Assembly: GCF_001890385.1 (NCBI RefSeq)
Contig: NZ_CP018221.1
Span: 3,235,001-3,299,000, forward strand
Direction of reading: 5' to 3'
DNA length: 64,000 nucleotides
Source of the DNA: Tardibacter chloracetimidivorans
GTDB taxonomy: Bacteria > Pseudomonadota > Alphaproteobacteria > Sphingomonadales > Sphingomonadaceae
A model generated the notes under the pieces. It did not search any database. It saw only the letters and a program-made list of their open reading frames with translations, and had not been told where the DNA came from. How positions within the stretch are numbered: position 1 is the first letter of the stretch; each line of letters starts with the position of its first letter. A program made the translations under genes and the position numbers. This document shows positions 56,148-64,000 of the stretch, in pieces.

Positions 56148-58784
56148 ATGGCACGAGACGAACCTGACGAGGATGGCGCCGTTGCGGGCGCGACGCCGAT
56201 GATGGCCCAATATCTGTCGCTGAAACGGCAGGCGGACGGCTGCCTGCTGTTCTACCGGATGGGCGATTTCTACGAGCTGTTCTTCGATGATGCGCGGATC
56301 GCCGCGGCCTGCCTCGACATCGCGCTGACGGCCCGGGGCGAACATGACGGGGAAAAGGTGCCGATGTGCGGCGTTCCCGTTCACGCGGCCGACGCTTATC
56401 TCGCCCGGCTGATCCGCGCCGGGAACCGGGTGGCCATTGCCGAGCAGGTGGAAAGCCCGGCCGAGGCGAAGAAGCGCGGCGGCAAGTCGCTGGTGCGGCG
56501 GGATATCGTCCGGATCGTCACCGCCGGGACGCTGACGGAGGAAAGCCTGCTCGACGCCCGCAGCGCGAATTGGCTGGCGGCGGCCTGTCCGGCGGGCGGC
56601 GAGATCGGGCTTGCCTGGGCGGACATTTCGACCGGCCAATTTTGTGTGACGAGCGTTGCCGAAGCCGCGCTGGAGGCCGAGCTTGCCCGCATCGGCGCGG
56701 CCGAGCTTGTGTCGCCGGAAGATTGGGACGGCGCGCCTGTGGATGCTGCCCGTAGGGCGCGGGCCGATTTCGACAGCATCAGGGCCGAAGCACAGCTGAA
56801 GCAGCTTTTCGGCGTTGCGACGCTCGACGGCTTCGGGCGCTTCGGCCGGGCGGACCTGGCGGCGGCGGGCGGTCTTATCGCCTATCTGGAGGCGGTGGGC
56901 AGGGGCAGCATTCCGCATCTGGCCCCGCCGCAAAAGATCGAGCCGCAGGACGTCATGGCGATCGACCCGGCGACAAGGGAAAGCCTTGAGATCGCCCGCA
57001 GCAGCGCGGGTGCGCGCGGCGGCAGCCTGCTCGACTGCATCGACCGGACGGTGACCGGCGGCGGCGCGCGGCTGCTGGGGACGGACCTGTCCGCGCCGCT
57101 TACCCGGCGGGAGACCATCGAGGAGCGGCTGGATTTCGTCGCCTGGTTCGAGCGCGACCCGCTGCTGCGCGAGCGGGTGCGGGATACGCTGAAACGCCTG
57201 CCGGATGTGGAGCGGGCGCTGGGGCGCGTGGCGGCGGGGCGCGGCGGGCCGCGCGATCTGGCGCAGTTGAGGGCAGGGCTCGAAGGCGCTGCGGAACTGA
57301 AGCGAAGCCTTCAGGCAATGGCGGATCGCCCGTCGCTGCTCGACGACACGCTCGGCCGCTTCGGCGCGCATGGGACGCTGACCGACCTGTTGTCGCGCGC
57401 GCTTGTCGCGGAGCCGCCGGTCGATTCCGCGGCCGGAGGGTTCATCGCGCAGGGCTATGACGCCGCGCTTGACGAGTTGCGCTCGACTGCGGGCGACGGC
57501 CGCCGGGCAATCGCCGCGCTGGAGGCGCGCTACCGCGAGACGACCGGCATCCAGGCGTTGAAGATCAGGCACAACAATGTGCTCGGCTTTCACATAGAAG
57601 TGCCCGCCCGCCACGCCGATGCGCTGATGAAGGAAGGCTCGGGCTTCACCCACCGCCAGACATTGGCCGGGGTGGTCCGGTTCAACGCGGCGGATCTCCA
57701 TGAACAGGCGCTCAGGGTCACGCAGGCCGGCGACCATGCGATTGCAGCCGAGGCCGCGCATTTCGAGGAACTATGTGGCCAGGTGATCGTCGAAGCGGCC
57801 GCCATTTCCCAAACGGCGACGGCGCTGGCGCGGATCGACGTCGCCGCCGCGCTTGCCGAACGCGCGGCCGAGGGCGGATGGACGCGGCCGCTGATGACCG
57901 ACGAGCCGCTGTTCGACGTGAAGGGCGGGCGGCATCCGGTGGTCGAACAGGCGTTGAAACGAGATCGCCAGCCCTTCGTCGCCAATGATTGCCGCCTTGA
58001 GGAGGCTTCGCGCTTGTGGCTGGTGACCGGCCCCAACATGGGCGGCAAATCGACCTTCCTTCGCCAGAACGCGCTGATCGCGATACTGGCGCAGGCGGGC
58101 GGCTTCGTTCCCGCCGACAGCGCCCGCATCGGCATTGTCGACCGGTTGTTCAGCCGCGTCGGTGCGTCGGACAATCTCGCGCAGGGCCGGTCCACCTTCA
58201 TGGTGGAAATGGTGGAAACCGCCGCCATCCTCGCCCAGGCGACTCCGCGATCGTTCGTGATCCTTGACGAGGTCGGGCGCGGCACGTCCACCTATGACGG
58301 GCTGGCGATCGCCTGGGCGGTGCTTGAGGCGATCCACGACATGAGCCGCTCGCGCTGCCTGTTCGCCACCCATTATCATGAACTGACGCGGCTTGCCGAA
58401 CGGCTCGACGCGCTGTCCCTGCATCATGTCAGGGCGCGCGAGTGGAAGGGCGACCTCGTCTTCCTGCACGAGCTTGCCGATGGCCCGGCGGACCGCAGCT
58501 ATGGCCTTGCCGTCGCCAAGCTGGCGGGCCTGCCGCCGCAGGTGGTCGCGCGGGCGAGGGAGGTGTTGAAGCGGCTGGAGGCGGGCCGTCAGGCGAGCGG
58601 CGGCCTTGCCGCAGGGCTCGACGAGTTGCCGCTGTTTGCCGCGCAGGTGAAGGTGGAGGACGATGACCGGGACGCGTTGAGGGAGCGAATCGCCGCGATC
58701 CAGCCCGACGCCGTTACGCCCCGCGAGGCGCTGGACCTCATTTATGAACTGAAACGGCTGGCGGCGGACGACTGCCGCCACTAA
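56148..58784 (+). CDS. mutS: DNA mismatch repair protein MutS
   Basis: Recognises base-base mismatches and small loops. 878 residues from ATG 56148; the open frame runs further up to 56046 but this ATG gives the standard start MARDEPDEDGA and follows AGGGGTAAAG. Seen: the mismatch-reading motif GDFYELFFDDA, Walker A GPNMGGKSTF near residue 627, DEVGRGTST and the HTH at LVFLHELADGPADRSYG. Nine bases before glnD. Confidence 0.97.
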   Translation: MARDEPDEDGAVAGATPMMAQYLSLKRQADGCLLFYRMGDFYELFFDDARIAAACLDIALTARGEHDGEKVPMCGVPVHAADAYLARLIRAGNRVAIAEQVESPAEAKKRGGKSLVRRDIVRIVTAGTLTEESLLDARSANWLAAACPAGGEIGLAWADISTGQFCVTSVAEAALEAELARIGAAELVSPEDWDGAPVDAARRARADFDSIRAEAQLKQLFGVATLDGFGRFGRADLAAAGGLIAYLEAVGRGSIPHLAPPQKIEPQDVMAIDPATRESLEIARSSAGARGGSLLDCIDRTVTGGGARLLGTDLSAPLTRRETIEERLDFVAWFERDPLLRERVRDTLKRLPDVERALGRVAAGRGGPRDLAQLRAGLEGAAELKRSLQAMADRPSLLDDTLGRFGAHGTLTDLLSRALVAEPPVDSAAGGFIAQGYDAALDELRSTAGDGRRAIAALEARYRETTGIQALKIRHNNVLGFHIEVPARHADALMKEGSGFTHRQTLAGVVRFNAADLHEQALRVTQAGDHAIAAEAAHFEELCGQVIVEAAAISQTATALARIDVAAALAERAAEGGWTRPLMTDEPLFDVKGGRHPVVEQALKRDRQPFVANDCRLEEASRLWLVTGPNMGGKSTFLRQNALIAILAQAGGFVPADSARIGIVDRLFSRVGASDNLAQGRSTFMVEMVETAAILAQATPRSFVILDEVGRGTSTYDGLAIAWAVLEAIHDMSRSRCLFATHYHELTRLAERLDALSLHHVRAREWKGDLVFLHELADGPADRSYGLAVAKLAGLPPQVVARAREVLKRLEAGRQASGGLAAGLDELPLFAAQVKVEDDDRDALRERIAAIQPDAVTPREALDLIYELKRLAADDCRH

Positions 58785-58793
58785 CTATCAACA

Positions 58794-61559
58794 ATGTCCT
58801 GGCGTTTCGAATCCATTCCGCATCGCCGCGCGATCATCGATCGGCGCGACCTTTCCGATGCGCTGATCGAGCTTGGCGACGATGGCGACGCCTCGATACG
58901 ACGCCAGCGGGCCACGCAGATTCTGAAGGAGGCGCTGGACAAGGGGCGCACCGAGATCAACCGGCGGCTGGAGGCGAATCCCGGCCGGGGCTCGGAGATT
59001 TCGGCATCCCACGCCTTTCTCACCGACCAGATATTGCGCCTGCTGTTCGATTTCACGACCGGCAGGCTCTATCCGCTGAACAACCCGACGGCTGCCGAAC
59101 GGCTCGCGCTGGCGGCGGTGGGCGGCTATGGGCGCGGCGAGATGGCGCCGTTTTCCGACGTCGACATCATGTTCCTGACGCCCTGGAAGCAGACGCCATG
59201 GGGGGAGCAGGTGATCGAATCGATCCTCTATACCCTGTGGGATCTGGGGCTGAAGGTGGGCCATTCCAGCCGCTCGCTGGACGAGATGGTGCGCATGGCC
59301 AAGTCCGATCTCACCATCCGCACCGCCTTGCTGGAGGCGCGCTATGTCTGGGGCGATCAGTCGCTTTATGACGAGGCGACCGCCCGCTTCCTGAAGGAAG
59401 TAGTGGCGGGAAATGCACGCGGCTTCGTCGCCGACAAGCTGGCCGAGCGTGACGAACGGCACAGGCGCATGGGCGACAGCCGCTATGTCGTCGAGCCGAA
59501 TCTGAAGGAAGGGAAGGGCGGCCTGCGCGATCTGCACACGCTCTTCTGGATCGGCAAGTTTGCTTATCAGACCCAGTCGGTGCCCGATCTTGTGGAGCAG
59601 GGGCTGCTGACCCGCGCCGAGCTACGACAGTTCCAGAAGGCCGAAAACTTCCTCTGGGCGGTCCGCTGCCACCTGCACTGCGTCGCAAAGCGGCCGGAGG
59701 AACGGCTGACCTTCGACGTCCAGCCCGAAATCGCCCGGCGCATGCGCTATTCCGACCGGCCCGGCATGTCGGGCGTCGAGCGTTTCATGCGGCACTATTT
59801 CCTCATCGCAAAGCAGGTCGGCGATCTGACCGGGCTGTTCCTCGCCCATCTCGACGAGAAGTTCGCCGCGCGCAGCCGCCGCTTCGGCCTGCCGTCGATC
59901 CGCCGCTCGCCCAAGAAGCTCAACGGCTTCATGCTGGACCGGGGAAAGCTTGCAGCACCCAGCGACGATTTCTTTTCCGAAGACCCGGTGCGGCTGATCG
60001 AGTTGTTTCACCTCGCCGACCTGCACGGGCTTGCGATCCATCCGCTGACGATGCGTCAGGCGGGCAGGGATATCGGGCTGATCGACGCCCGCGTCCGGCG
60101 CGATCCGCGGGCAAACGCCCTGTTCCTCGATGTGCTGACGAGCACGCGCGACGCGGAAACGGTGCTGCGCTGGATGAACGAGGCGGGCGTATTCGGCCGC
60201 TTCATACCCGATTTCGGGCGCGTCGTGGCCCAGATGCAATATGACATGTACCATCATTATACGGTGGACGAACATTCGATCCGCGCGATCGGGCTGCTTG
60301 GAAAGATCGAGCGCGGCGAGCTTGACGACGACCATCCTTTATCGTCCGCCATCATGCGCAAGGTGGTGTCCCGCCGCGCGCTTTATGTCTCGGTCCTGCT
60401 TCACGACATTGCAAAGGGACGGGGGGGCGATCACAGCGTGCTTGGCGCGGATGTCGCGCGGCACCTCTGCCCCCGCCTGGGCCTGACTCCGGCGGAGACG
60501 GAAACCGTCGCCTGGCTTGTCGAATATCATCTGCTGATGTCGTCGACCGCCTTTCGGCGCGACCTTGCGGACTTCAAGACGATCCTCGATTTCGCCGAAA
60601 TAGTGCAGAGCCCGGAGCGGCTGCGTCTGCTGCTGGTGCTGACGGTGGTGGATATCCGCGCGGTCGGGCCGGCCGTGTGGAACGGATGGAAGCGCCAACT
60701 CCTCAGCGACCTGTACGAGGCGGCGGAGGAGGTGCTCCGGCTGGGCCACAAGCAGACCGGCCGCAGCGTCCGGATCGAGGTGAAGCAGCGCAATCTGGCG
60801 GGCGAACTCGGCTGGTCCGCAAAGGCCTTTCAGGCCTATCGCAAGCGCTTTGTCGACGCCTATTGGATTGCCGAGACGCCCGATGTCCTGCTTCGCAACG
60901 CGCAGCTTGTCGCGGACGCCGATGCAGCGGGCAAATCGCTCAACATCGCCACCCATGTCGATCCCGACCGGGGGGCGACGATGGTGACGGTCTACGCCGC
61001 CGATCATCCGGGGCTGTTCTACCGGCTGGCGGGCGCGATCGGCGTCGCCGGCGGCAACATCATTGACGCGCGCATCCACACCACGCGCGACGGCATGGCG
61101 CTGGATAATCTTCTGGTTCAGGACCCGCTCGGCGGTCCGTTGGACGATCCGGAGCGGCTGCGGCGGCTGGTGAGCGCGATCGAGGAGGCTTTCACCAATC
61201 GGCACCGCATGGCCCAGCGGCTGTCGCAGCGGCCGCTGCCGAGGCTCAGGGCCGACGCCTTCACGGTGGAGCCCAATGTGCTGATCGATAACCGCGCGTC
61301 CAATCGCTATACCGTGATCGAGGTCAACGCCCGCGATCGCCCGGCGCTGCTCGGCAGCCTCACCTATGCGCTGTTCCAGGCCAAGGTCACGATCCATAGC
61401 GCGCATATCGCCACCTATGGCGAGCGGGCGGTGGACGTTTTCTATCTGACCGACCTTATCGGCGAGAAGATCACCAGCCAGCAGCGGCTGAAGACGCTGG
61501 AAAAGAGCCTGCTCGAAGTCGCGGGCGGAAAGTCGCTTATACCCGCCAAGGCTGCCTGA
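58794..61559 (+). CDS. glnD: Bifunctional PII uridylyltransferase/uridylyl-removing enzyme
   Basis: Glutamine sensor of nitrogen control; uridylylates or deuridylylates GlnB/GlnK. 921 residues: nucleotidyltransferase domain (GGYGRGEMAPFSDVD, about residue 108), HD domain (DEHSIRAIG to VLLHDIAKGRGGDHS, about 491-545), and two C-terminal ACT domains (about 730 and 840) that bind Gln. Cotranscribed with mutS by spacing, an arrangement I recall from other sphingomonads. Ends convergent with a LysR gene. Confidence 0.97.
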   Translation: MSWRFESIPHRRAIIDRRDLSDALIELGDDGDASIRRQRATQILKEALDKGRTEINRRLEANPGRGSEISASHAFLTDQILRLLFDFTTGRLYPLNNPTAAERLALAAVGGYGRGEMAPFSDVDIMFLTPWKQTPWGEQVIESILYTLWDLGLKVGHSSRSLDEMVRMAKSDLTIRTALLEARYVWGDQSLYDEATARFLKEVVAGNARGFVADKLAERDERHRRMGDSRYVVEPNLKEGKGGLRDLHTLFWIGKFAYQTQSVPDLVEQGLLTRAELRQFQKAENFLWAVRCHLHCVAKRPEERLTFDVQPEIARRMRYSDRPGMSGVERFMRHYFLIAKQVGDLTGLFLAHLDEKFAARSRRFGLPSIRRSPKKLNGFMLDRGKLAAPSDDFFSEDPVRLIELFHLADLHGLAIHPLTMRQAGRDIGLIDARVRRDPRANALFLDVLTSTRDAETVLRWMNEAGVFGRFIPDFGRVVAQMQYDMYHHYTVDEHSIRAIGLLGKIERGELDDDHPLSSAIMRKVVSRRALYVSVLLHDIAKGRGGDHSVLGADVARHLCPRLGLTPAETETVAWLVEYHLLMSSTAFRRDLADFKTILDFAEIVQSPERLRLLLVLTVVDIRAVGPAVWNGWKRQLLSDLYEAAEEVLRLGHKQTGRSVRIEVKQRNLAGELGWSAKAFQAYRKRFVDAYWIAETPDVLLRNAQLVADADAAGKSLNIATHVDPDRGATMVTVYAADHPGLFYRLAGAIGVAGGNIIDARIHTTRDGMALDNLLVQDPLGGPLDDPERLRRLVSAIEEAFTNRHRMAQRLSQRPLPRLRADAFTVEPNVLIDNRASNRYTVIEVNARDRPALLGSLTYALFQAKVTIHSAHIATYGERAVDVFYLTDLIGEKITSQQRLKTLEKSLLEVAGGKSLIPAKAA

Positions 61560-61567
61560 GGCGGCGT

Positions 61568-62464
61568 TCAGCCGCGCTCCCAATAGGGCGACGGGCCGTA
61601 GAGGCCGGTCAGGAAGCGGATGAAGTGCTGCACGGCGGGCGGCATCAACCTGCGGCTGGGATAGACCGCGAATATCGCGGCGTCCCTTGCCCCGCCATAA
61701 TCGGGCAGAACCACCCGTAACGCGCCGGATTTGAGTTCTGCCGCCACGTCCCAGCTTGAACGGAGCGCGATTCCGATCCCGGCAAGCATGGCCTCGCGCA
61801 CCACTTCGCTTGAATTGGTTCGTATCACGCTTTCGACCGGCAAGACCACCGCCCCCTCCGGCCCGTGCAGCCGCCAGGGCGTCTGATGCGAGGCGGCGAG
61901 CAGGCGGTGACTTGCCAGACCGGCCAGCTCAAGCGGCTCCCCATGATCGGCGATATAGCCGGGCGTCGCGCACAGCATCCGCCGGTTGGGCGCGAGGCGC
62001 TGCGCGATGAAGCTGGAATCGGGAAGCGTGCCGATCCGGACGGCGATGTCGATTCCCGAGGATACCAGATCGACGAAATCGTCGGTCAGGTCCAGCTCAA
62101 GCTCTATTTCCGGATTGGCGTCCAGAAACGGCTTCAGATGGGGGGCGATGTGAAGCCGGCCGAAGGACGTGGGGGCCGTGACCTTGAGCGGGCCGCGCGC
62201 GCGCTCGGACCTGCCGGCGACCATCGCCTCGGCATCTTCGACGGCGGAAAGGATCGCCACCGCCCGTTCATAAAAGGCGCGCCCCGTCTCGGTGGGCGCA
62301 AGTTTGCGCGTGGTGCGCTGCAAAAGGCGCGCGCCCAGCCTTTGCTCCAGCCGGGCGATCCGCTTGGAGACCATGGCGGGCGTGAAGCCAAGCGCCCGCC
62401 CCGCCGCCGACAGGCTGCCGGCATCCACCACGCGCACCAGTATTTCCAGATCGTCCAGTGCCAT
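61568..62464 (-). CDS. LysR-family transcriptional regulator
   Basis: 298 residues: helix-turn-helix (ILVRVVDAGSLSAAGRALGFTPAMVSKRIARLE) and a LysR substrate-binding domain (PLKVTAPTSFGRLHIAPHL...). Resembles the group often annotated as DmlR/CrgA-like, some of which act on organic-acid genes. It diverges from malate synthase G, so control of that gene is possible but unproven. Confidence 0.94.
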   Translation of the reverse strand: MALDDLEILVRVVDAGSLSAAGRALGFTPAMVSKRIARLEQRLGARLLQRTTRKLAPTETGRAFYERAVAILSAVEDAEAMVAGRSERARGPLKVTAPTSFGRLHIAPHLKPFLDANPEIELELDLTDDFVDLVSSGIDIAVRIGTLPDSSFIAQRLAPNRRMLCATPGYIADHGEPLELAGLASHRLLAASHQTPWRLHGPEGAVVLPVESVIRTNSSEVVREAMLAGIGIALRSSWDVAAELKSGALRVVLPDYGGARDAAIFAVYPSRRLMPPAVQHFIRFLTGLYGPSPYWERG

Positions 62465-62489
62465 GAGCCGCGCTTTAACGGGTCGCCAT

Positions 62490-62540
62490 TTTCAATACAA
62501 TGGATCAGGTGATTTGAAATATGTGACCTTTTGAAAAGGT
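62490..62540. promoter_or_regulatory. Palindromes between LysR and glcB
   Basis: Two inverted repeats occupy the shared promoter: TTTCAA (62490-62495) with TTGAAA (62514-62519), an interrupted LysR-like pair, and the perfect ACCTTTT-G-AAAAGGT (62526-62540). Either could be an operator for the divergent pair. No clear -35/-10 was identified with confidence. Confidence 0.45.
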
Positions 62541-62590
62541 TCGCGAGGCCCTATCCTGCGCGGGACACCATCCAACATTCGAGTATCGCC

Positions 62591-64000
62591 ATGACCCATG
62601 TCCGCTCCGGTGAGATCGCGGTTGCAGAGCCGCTCTATCAATTCGTCAACGATCAGGTGCTGCCCGGCACAGGCGTGGAGGCGGACGCCTTCTGGAAAGG
62701 CCTGTCCGATTATCTGACCGCCTTTGCGCCGCGCAACCGCGCGCTGCTGGACAAGCGCGACATGCTTCAGGCGCGCATCGACGAATGGCATCGCACGAAT
62801 CCCTGGCCGTTCGATGCGGCCGCCTATGAGGCCTTCCTTCGCGAGATCGGCTATCTCCAGCCGGAACCGGACGCCTTTTCCGTCGGCACCGCCAGTGTCG
62901 ATCCTGAAATCGCGACTCTCGCCGGGCCTCAGCTCGTCGTGCCGCTCACCAACGCCCGCTATGCGCTGAACGCGGCGAATGCGCGCTGGGGCAGCCTCTA
63001 TGACGCGCTCTATGGCGCCGATGTCATTTCCGAGGCGGACGGCGCGGAAAAGGGGGGCGGCTATAATCCCGCGCGCGGCGCGAAGGTGATTGCCTATGCC
63101 AGGCGCTTCCTCGATCAGGCCGTCGGCTTGCGCGAGGGGAGTCATGCGGACGCGGCGGGCTATGCGATTGACGACGGCGTGCTTGCAGTGACTCTCGGCG
63201 GCGGCGCGAAGACCGGGCTTGCCGATCCTTCGAAGCTGGCGGGCTGGCGCGGCGATGCGGGCGCGCCCGACGCGATCCTTCTGGTCGACAACGGGCTCCA
63301 CATAGAAATCCGGATAGACCGCGATCATTCGATCGGACGAACCGACCCCGCCGGTGTCGCCGATGTGCAGGTGGAAGCCGCGCTCAGCACGATCATGGAC
63401 GGCGAGGATTCGGTCGCCGTGGTCGACGCTGAGGACAAGCTGCTGCTTTACGGAAACTGGCTGGGCCTGATGCGGGGCACGCTTTCCGCCAGCTTCGGAA
63501 AGCAGGGCCGGGAGCTGGAGCGGACGCTGGAGGGCGACCGCAGCTACAGCACGGCGGGCGGCGGAACGCTGACGCTTCCGGGCCGCAGCCTGATGCTGAT
63601 CCGCAACGTCGGCCTCCATCTGACGACCGACGCCGTCACCGACCTTCAGGGCAATGAAATGCCCGAAAGCCTCGTTGATCTGGCGATCACTTCGGCGATC
63701 GCGCTGCATGATCTGAAAGGCCTGGGGAAGCTGCGGAACAGCCGCGCCGGATCGGTCTATATCGTGCGTCCGAAGATGCACGGGCCGGAAGAGGTGGCGT
63801 TCACGTCGGAAGCCTTTGCGCGGGTGGAGGCGATGCTGGGCATGGCCCCCAACACGCTGAAGATGGGCATCATGGACGAAGAGCGGCGGACCAGCGCCAA
63901 TCTGGCGGCCTGCATCGCGGCCGCGCGCGACCGGGTGTTCTTCATCAACACCGGCTTTCTCGACCGGACGGGCGACGAAATCCACACCTCGATGGAGGCA
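62591..64000 (+). CDS. glcB: Malate synthase G, 5' part (runs off the window)
   Basis: Condenses glyoxylate and acetyl-CoA to malate in the glyoxylate shunt or glycolate use. The window holds the first 470 of roughly 700 codons; the frame is open to the last base. Seen: [33 protein letters not shown]-like [11 protein letters not shown], and the catalytic-domain block [15 protein letters not shown] with [17 protein letters not shown] 62591 starts [10 protein letters not shown]. Preceded by a divergent LysR gene. Confidence 0.96.
   Translation, partial: MTHVRSGEIAVAEPLYQFVNDQVLPGTGVEADAFWKGLSDYLTAFAPRNRALLDKRDMLQARIDEWHRTNPWPFDAAAYEAFLREIGYLQPEPDAFSVGTASVDPEIATLAGPQLVVPLTNARYALNAANARWGSLYDALYGADVISEADGAEKGGGYNPARGAKVIAYARRFLDQAVGLREGSHADAAGYAIDDGVLAVTLGGGAKTGLADPSKLAGWRGDAGAPDAILLVDNGLHIEIRIDRDHSIGRTDPAGVADVQVEAALSTIMDGEDSVAVVDAEDKLLLYGNWLGLMRGTLSASFGKQGRELERTLEGDRSYSTAGGGTLTLPGRSLMLIRNVGLHLTTDAVTDLQGNEMPESLVDLAITSAIALHDLKGLGKLRNSRAGSVYIVRPKMHGPEEVAFTSEAFARVEAMLGMAPNTLKMGIMDEERRTSANLAACIAAARDRVFFINTGFLDRTGDEIHTSMEA

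Noticed and set aside
62492-63985. Long minus-strand open frame opposite glcB
   Set aside because: The plus strand encodes malate synthase G over the same range with clear motifs; this frame is its antisense shadow.

Overview
The window is one continuous, GC-rich, densely coding stretch of a bacterial chromosome. Gene content and order point to an alphaproteobacterium, most likely of the order Sphingomonadales. The main reasons are a DivL-type cell-cycle pseudokinase followed by tsaE, amgK, murU, addB, addA and trxA, the alphaproteobacterial AddAB pair in place of RecBCD, a HisKA_2 sensor kinase, a zinc-free S14, and the str-S10-spc-alpha ribosomal supercluster with adk after secY. No mobile element, CRISPR array, tRNA or rRNA gene was seen. 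The species cannot be named from this view.

Layout. 1-2260: a secreted hypothetical protein and ahcY. 2307-13772: one tightly overlapping plus-strand run divL-tsaE-amgK-murU-addB-addA, then trxA behind its own promoter. This joins cell-cycle signalling, the t6A tRNA modification, cell-wall sugar recycling and double-strand-break repair. 13838-16278 (minus): an orphan HisKA_2 kinase and argJ. 16421-19147: secA. 19383-38111: the ribosomal/translation block (rpsL-rpsG-fusA-tuf; rpsJ to rpsC and rplP to rplO; secY-adk; rpsM-rpsK-rpoA-rplQ), divided by three convincing intrinsic terminators (after tuf, after adk, after rplQ). 38254-40401: a small secreted hypothetical protein and guaA. 42968-40430 (minus): a likely four-gene operon of DNA glycosylase, GDT1-type cation exporter, FAH-family hydrolase and a DUF1398 protein. 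43028-45802: a ferredoxin, a conserved hypothetical behind a Fur-box-like site, and a LytS/LytTR two-component pair. 45836-52322: a TetR regulator diverging from a complete RND tripartite efflux operon, with a perfect palindromic operator between them. 56062-52312 (minus): maeB-matB. 56148-61559: mutS and glnD. 62464-64000: a LysR regulator diverging from malate synthase G, which runs off the right end.

Most of the window is conserved housekeeping DNA and I found no wholly new system. The points most worth a second look are: (1) the DivL homologue has Tyr in place of the phospho-accepting His; (2) ribosomal protein S12 carries Arg at position 88, where most bacteria have Lys and where Lys-to-Arg causes streptomycin resistance; (3) S5 has a roughly 60-residue Arg/Gly/Asp-rich N-terminal extension and L3 an Ala/Glu-rich C-terminal tail; (4) a Fur-box-like palindrome and a second palindrome lie between an uncharacterised gene and the LytS-type kinase; (5) a TetR operator is embedded in the RND efflux promoter. 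Start codons were chosen by ribosome-binding site, overlap and family alignment from memory, and several are noted as uncertain.
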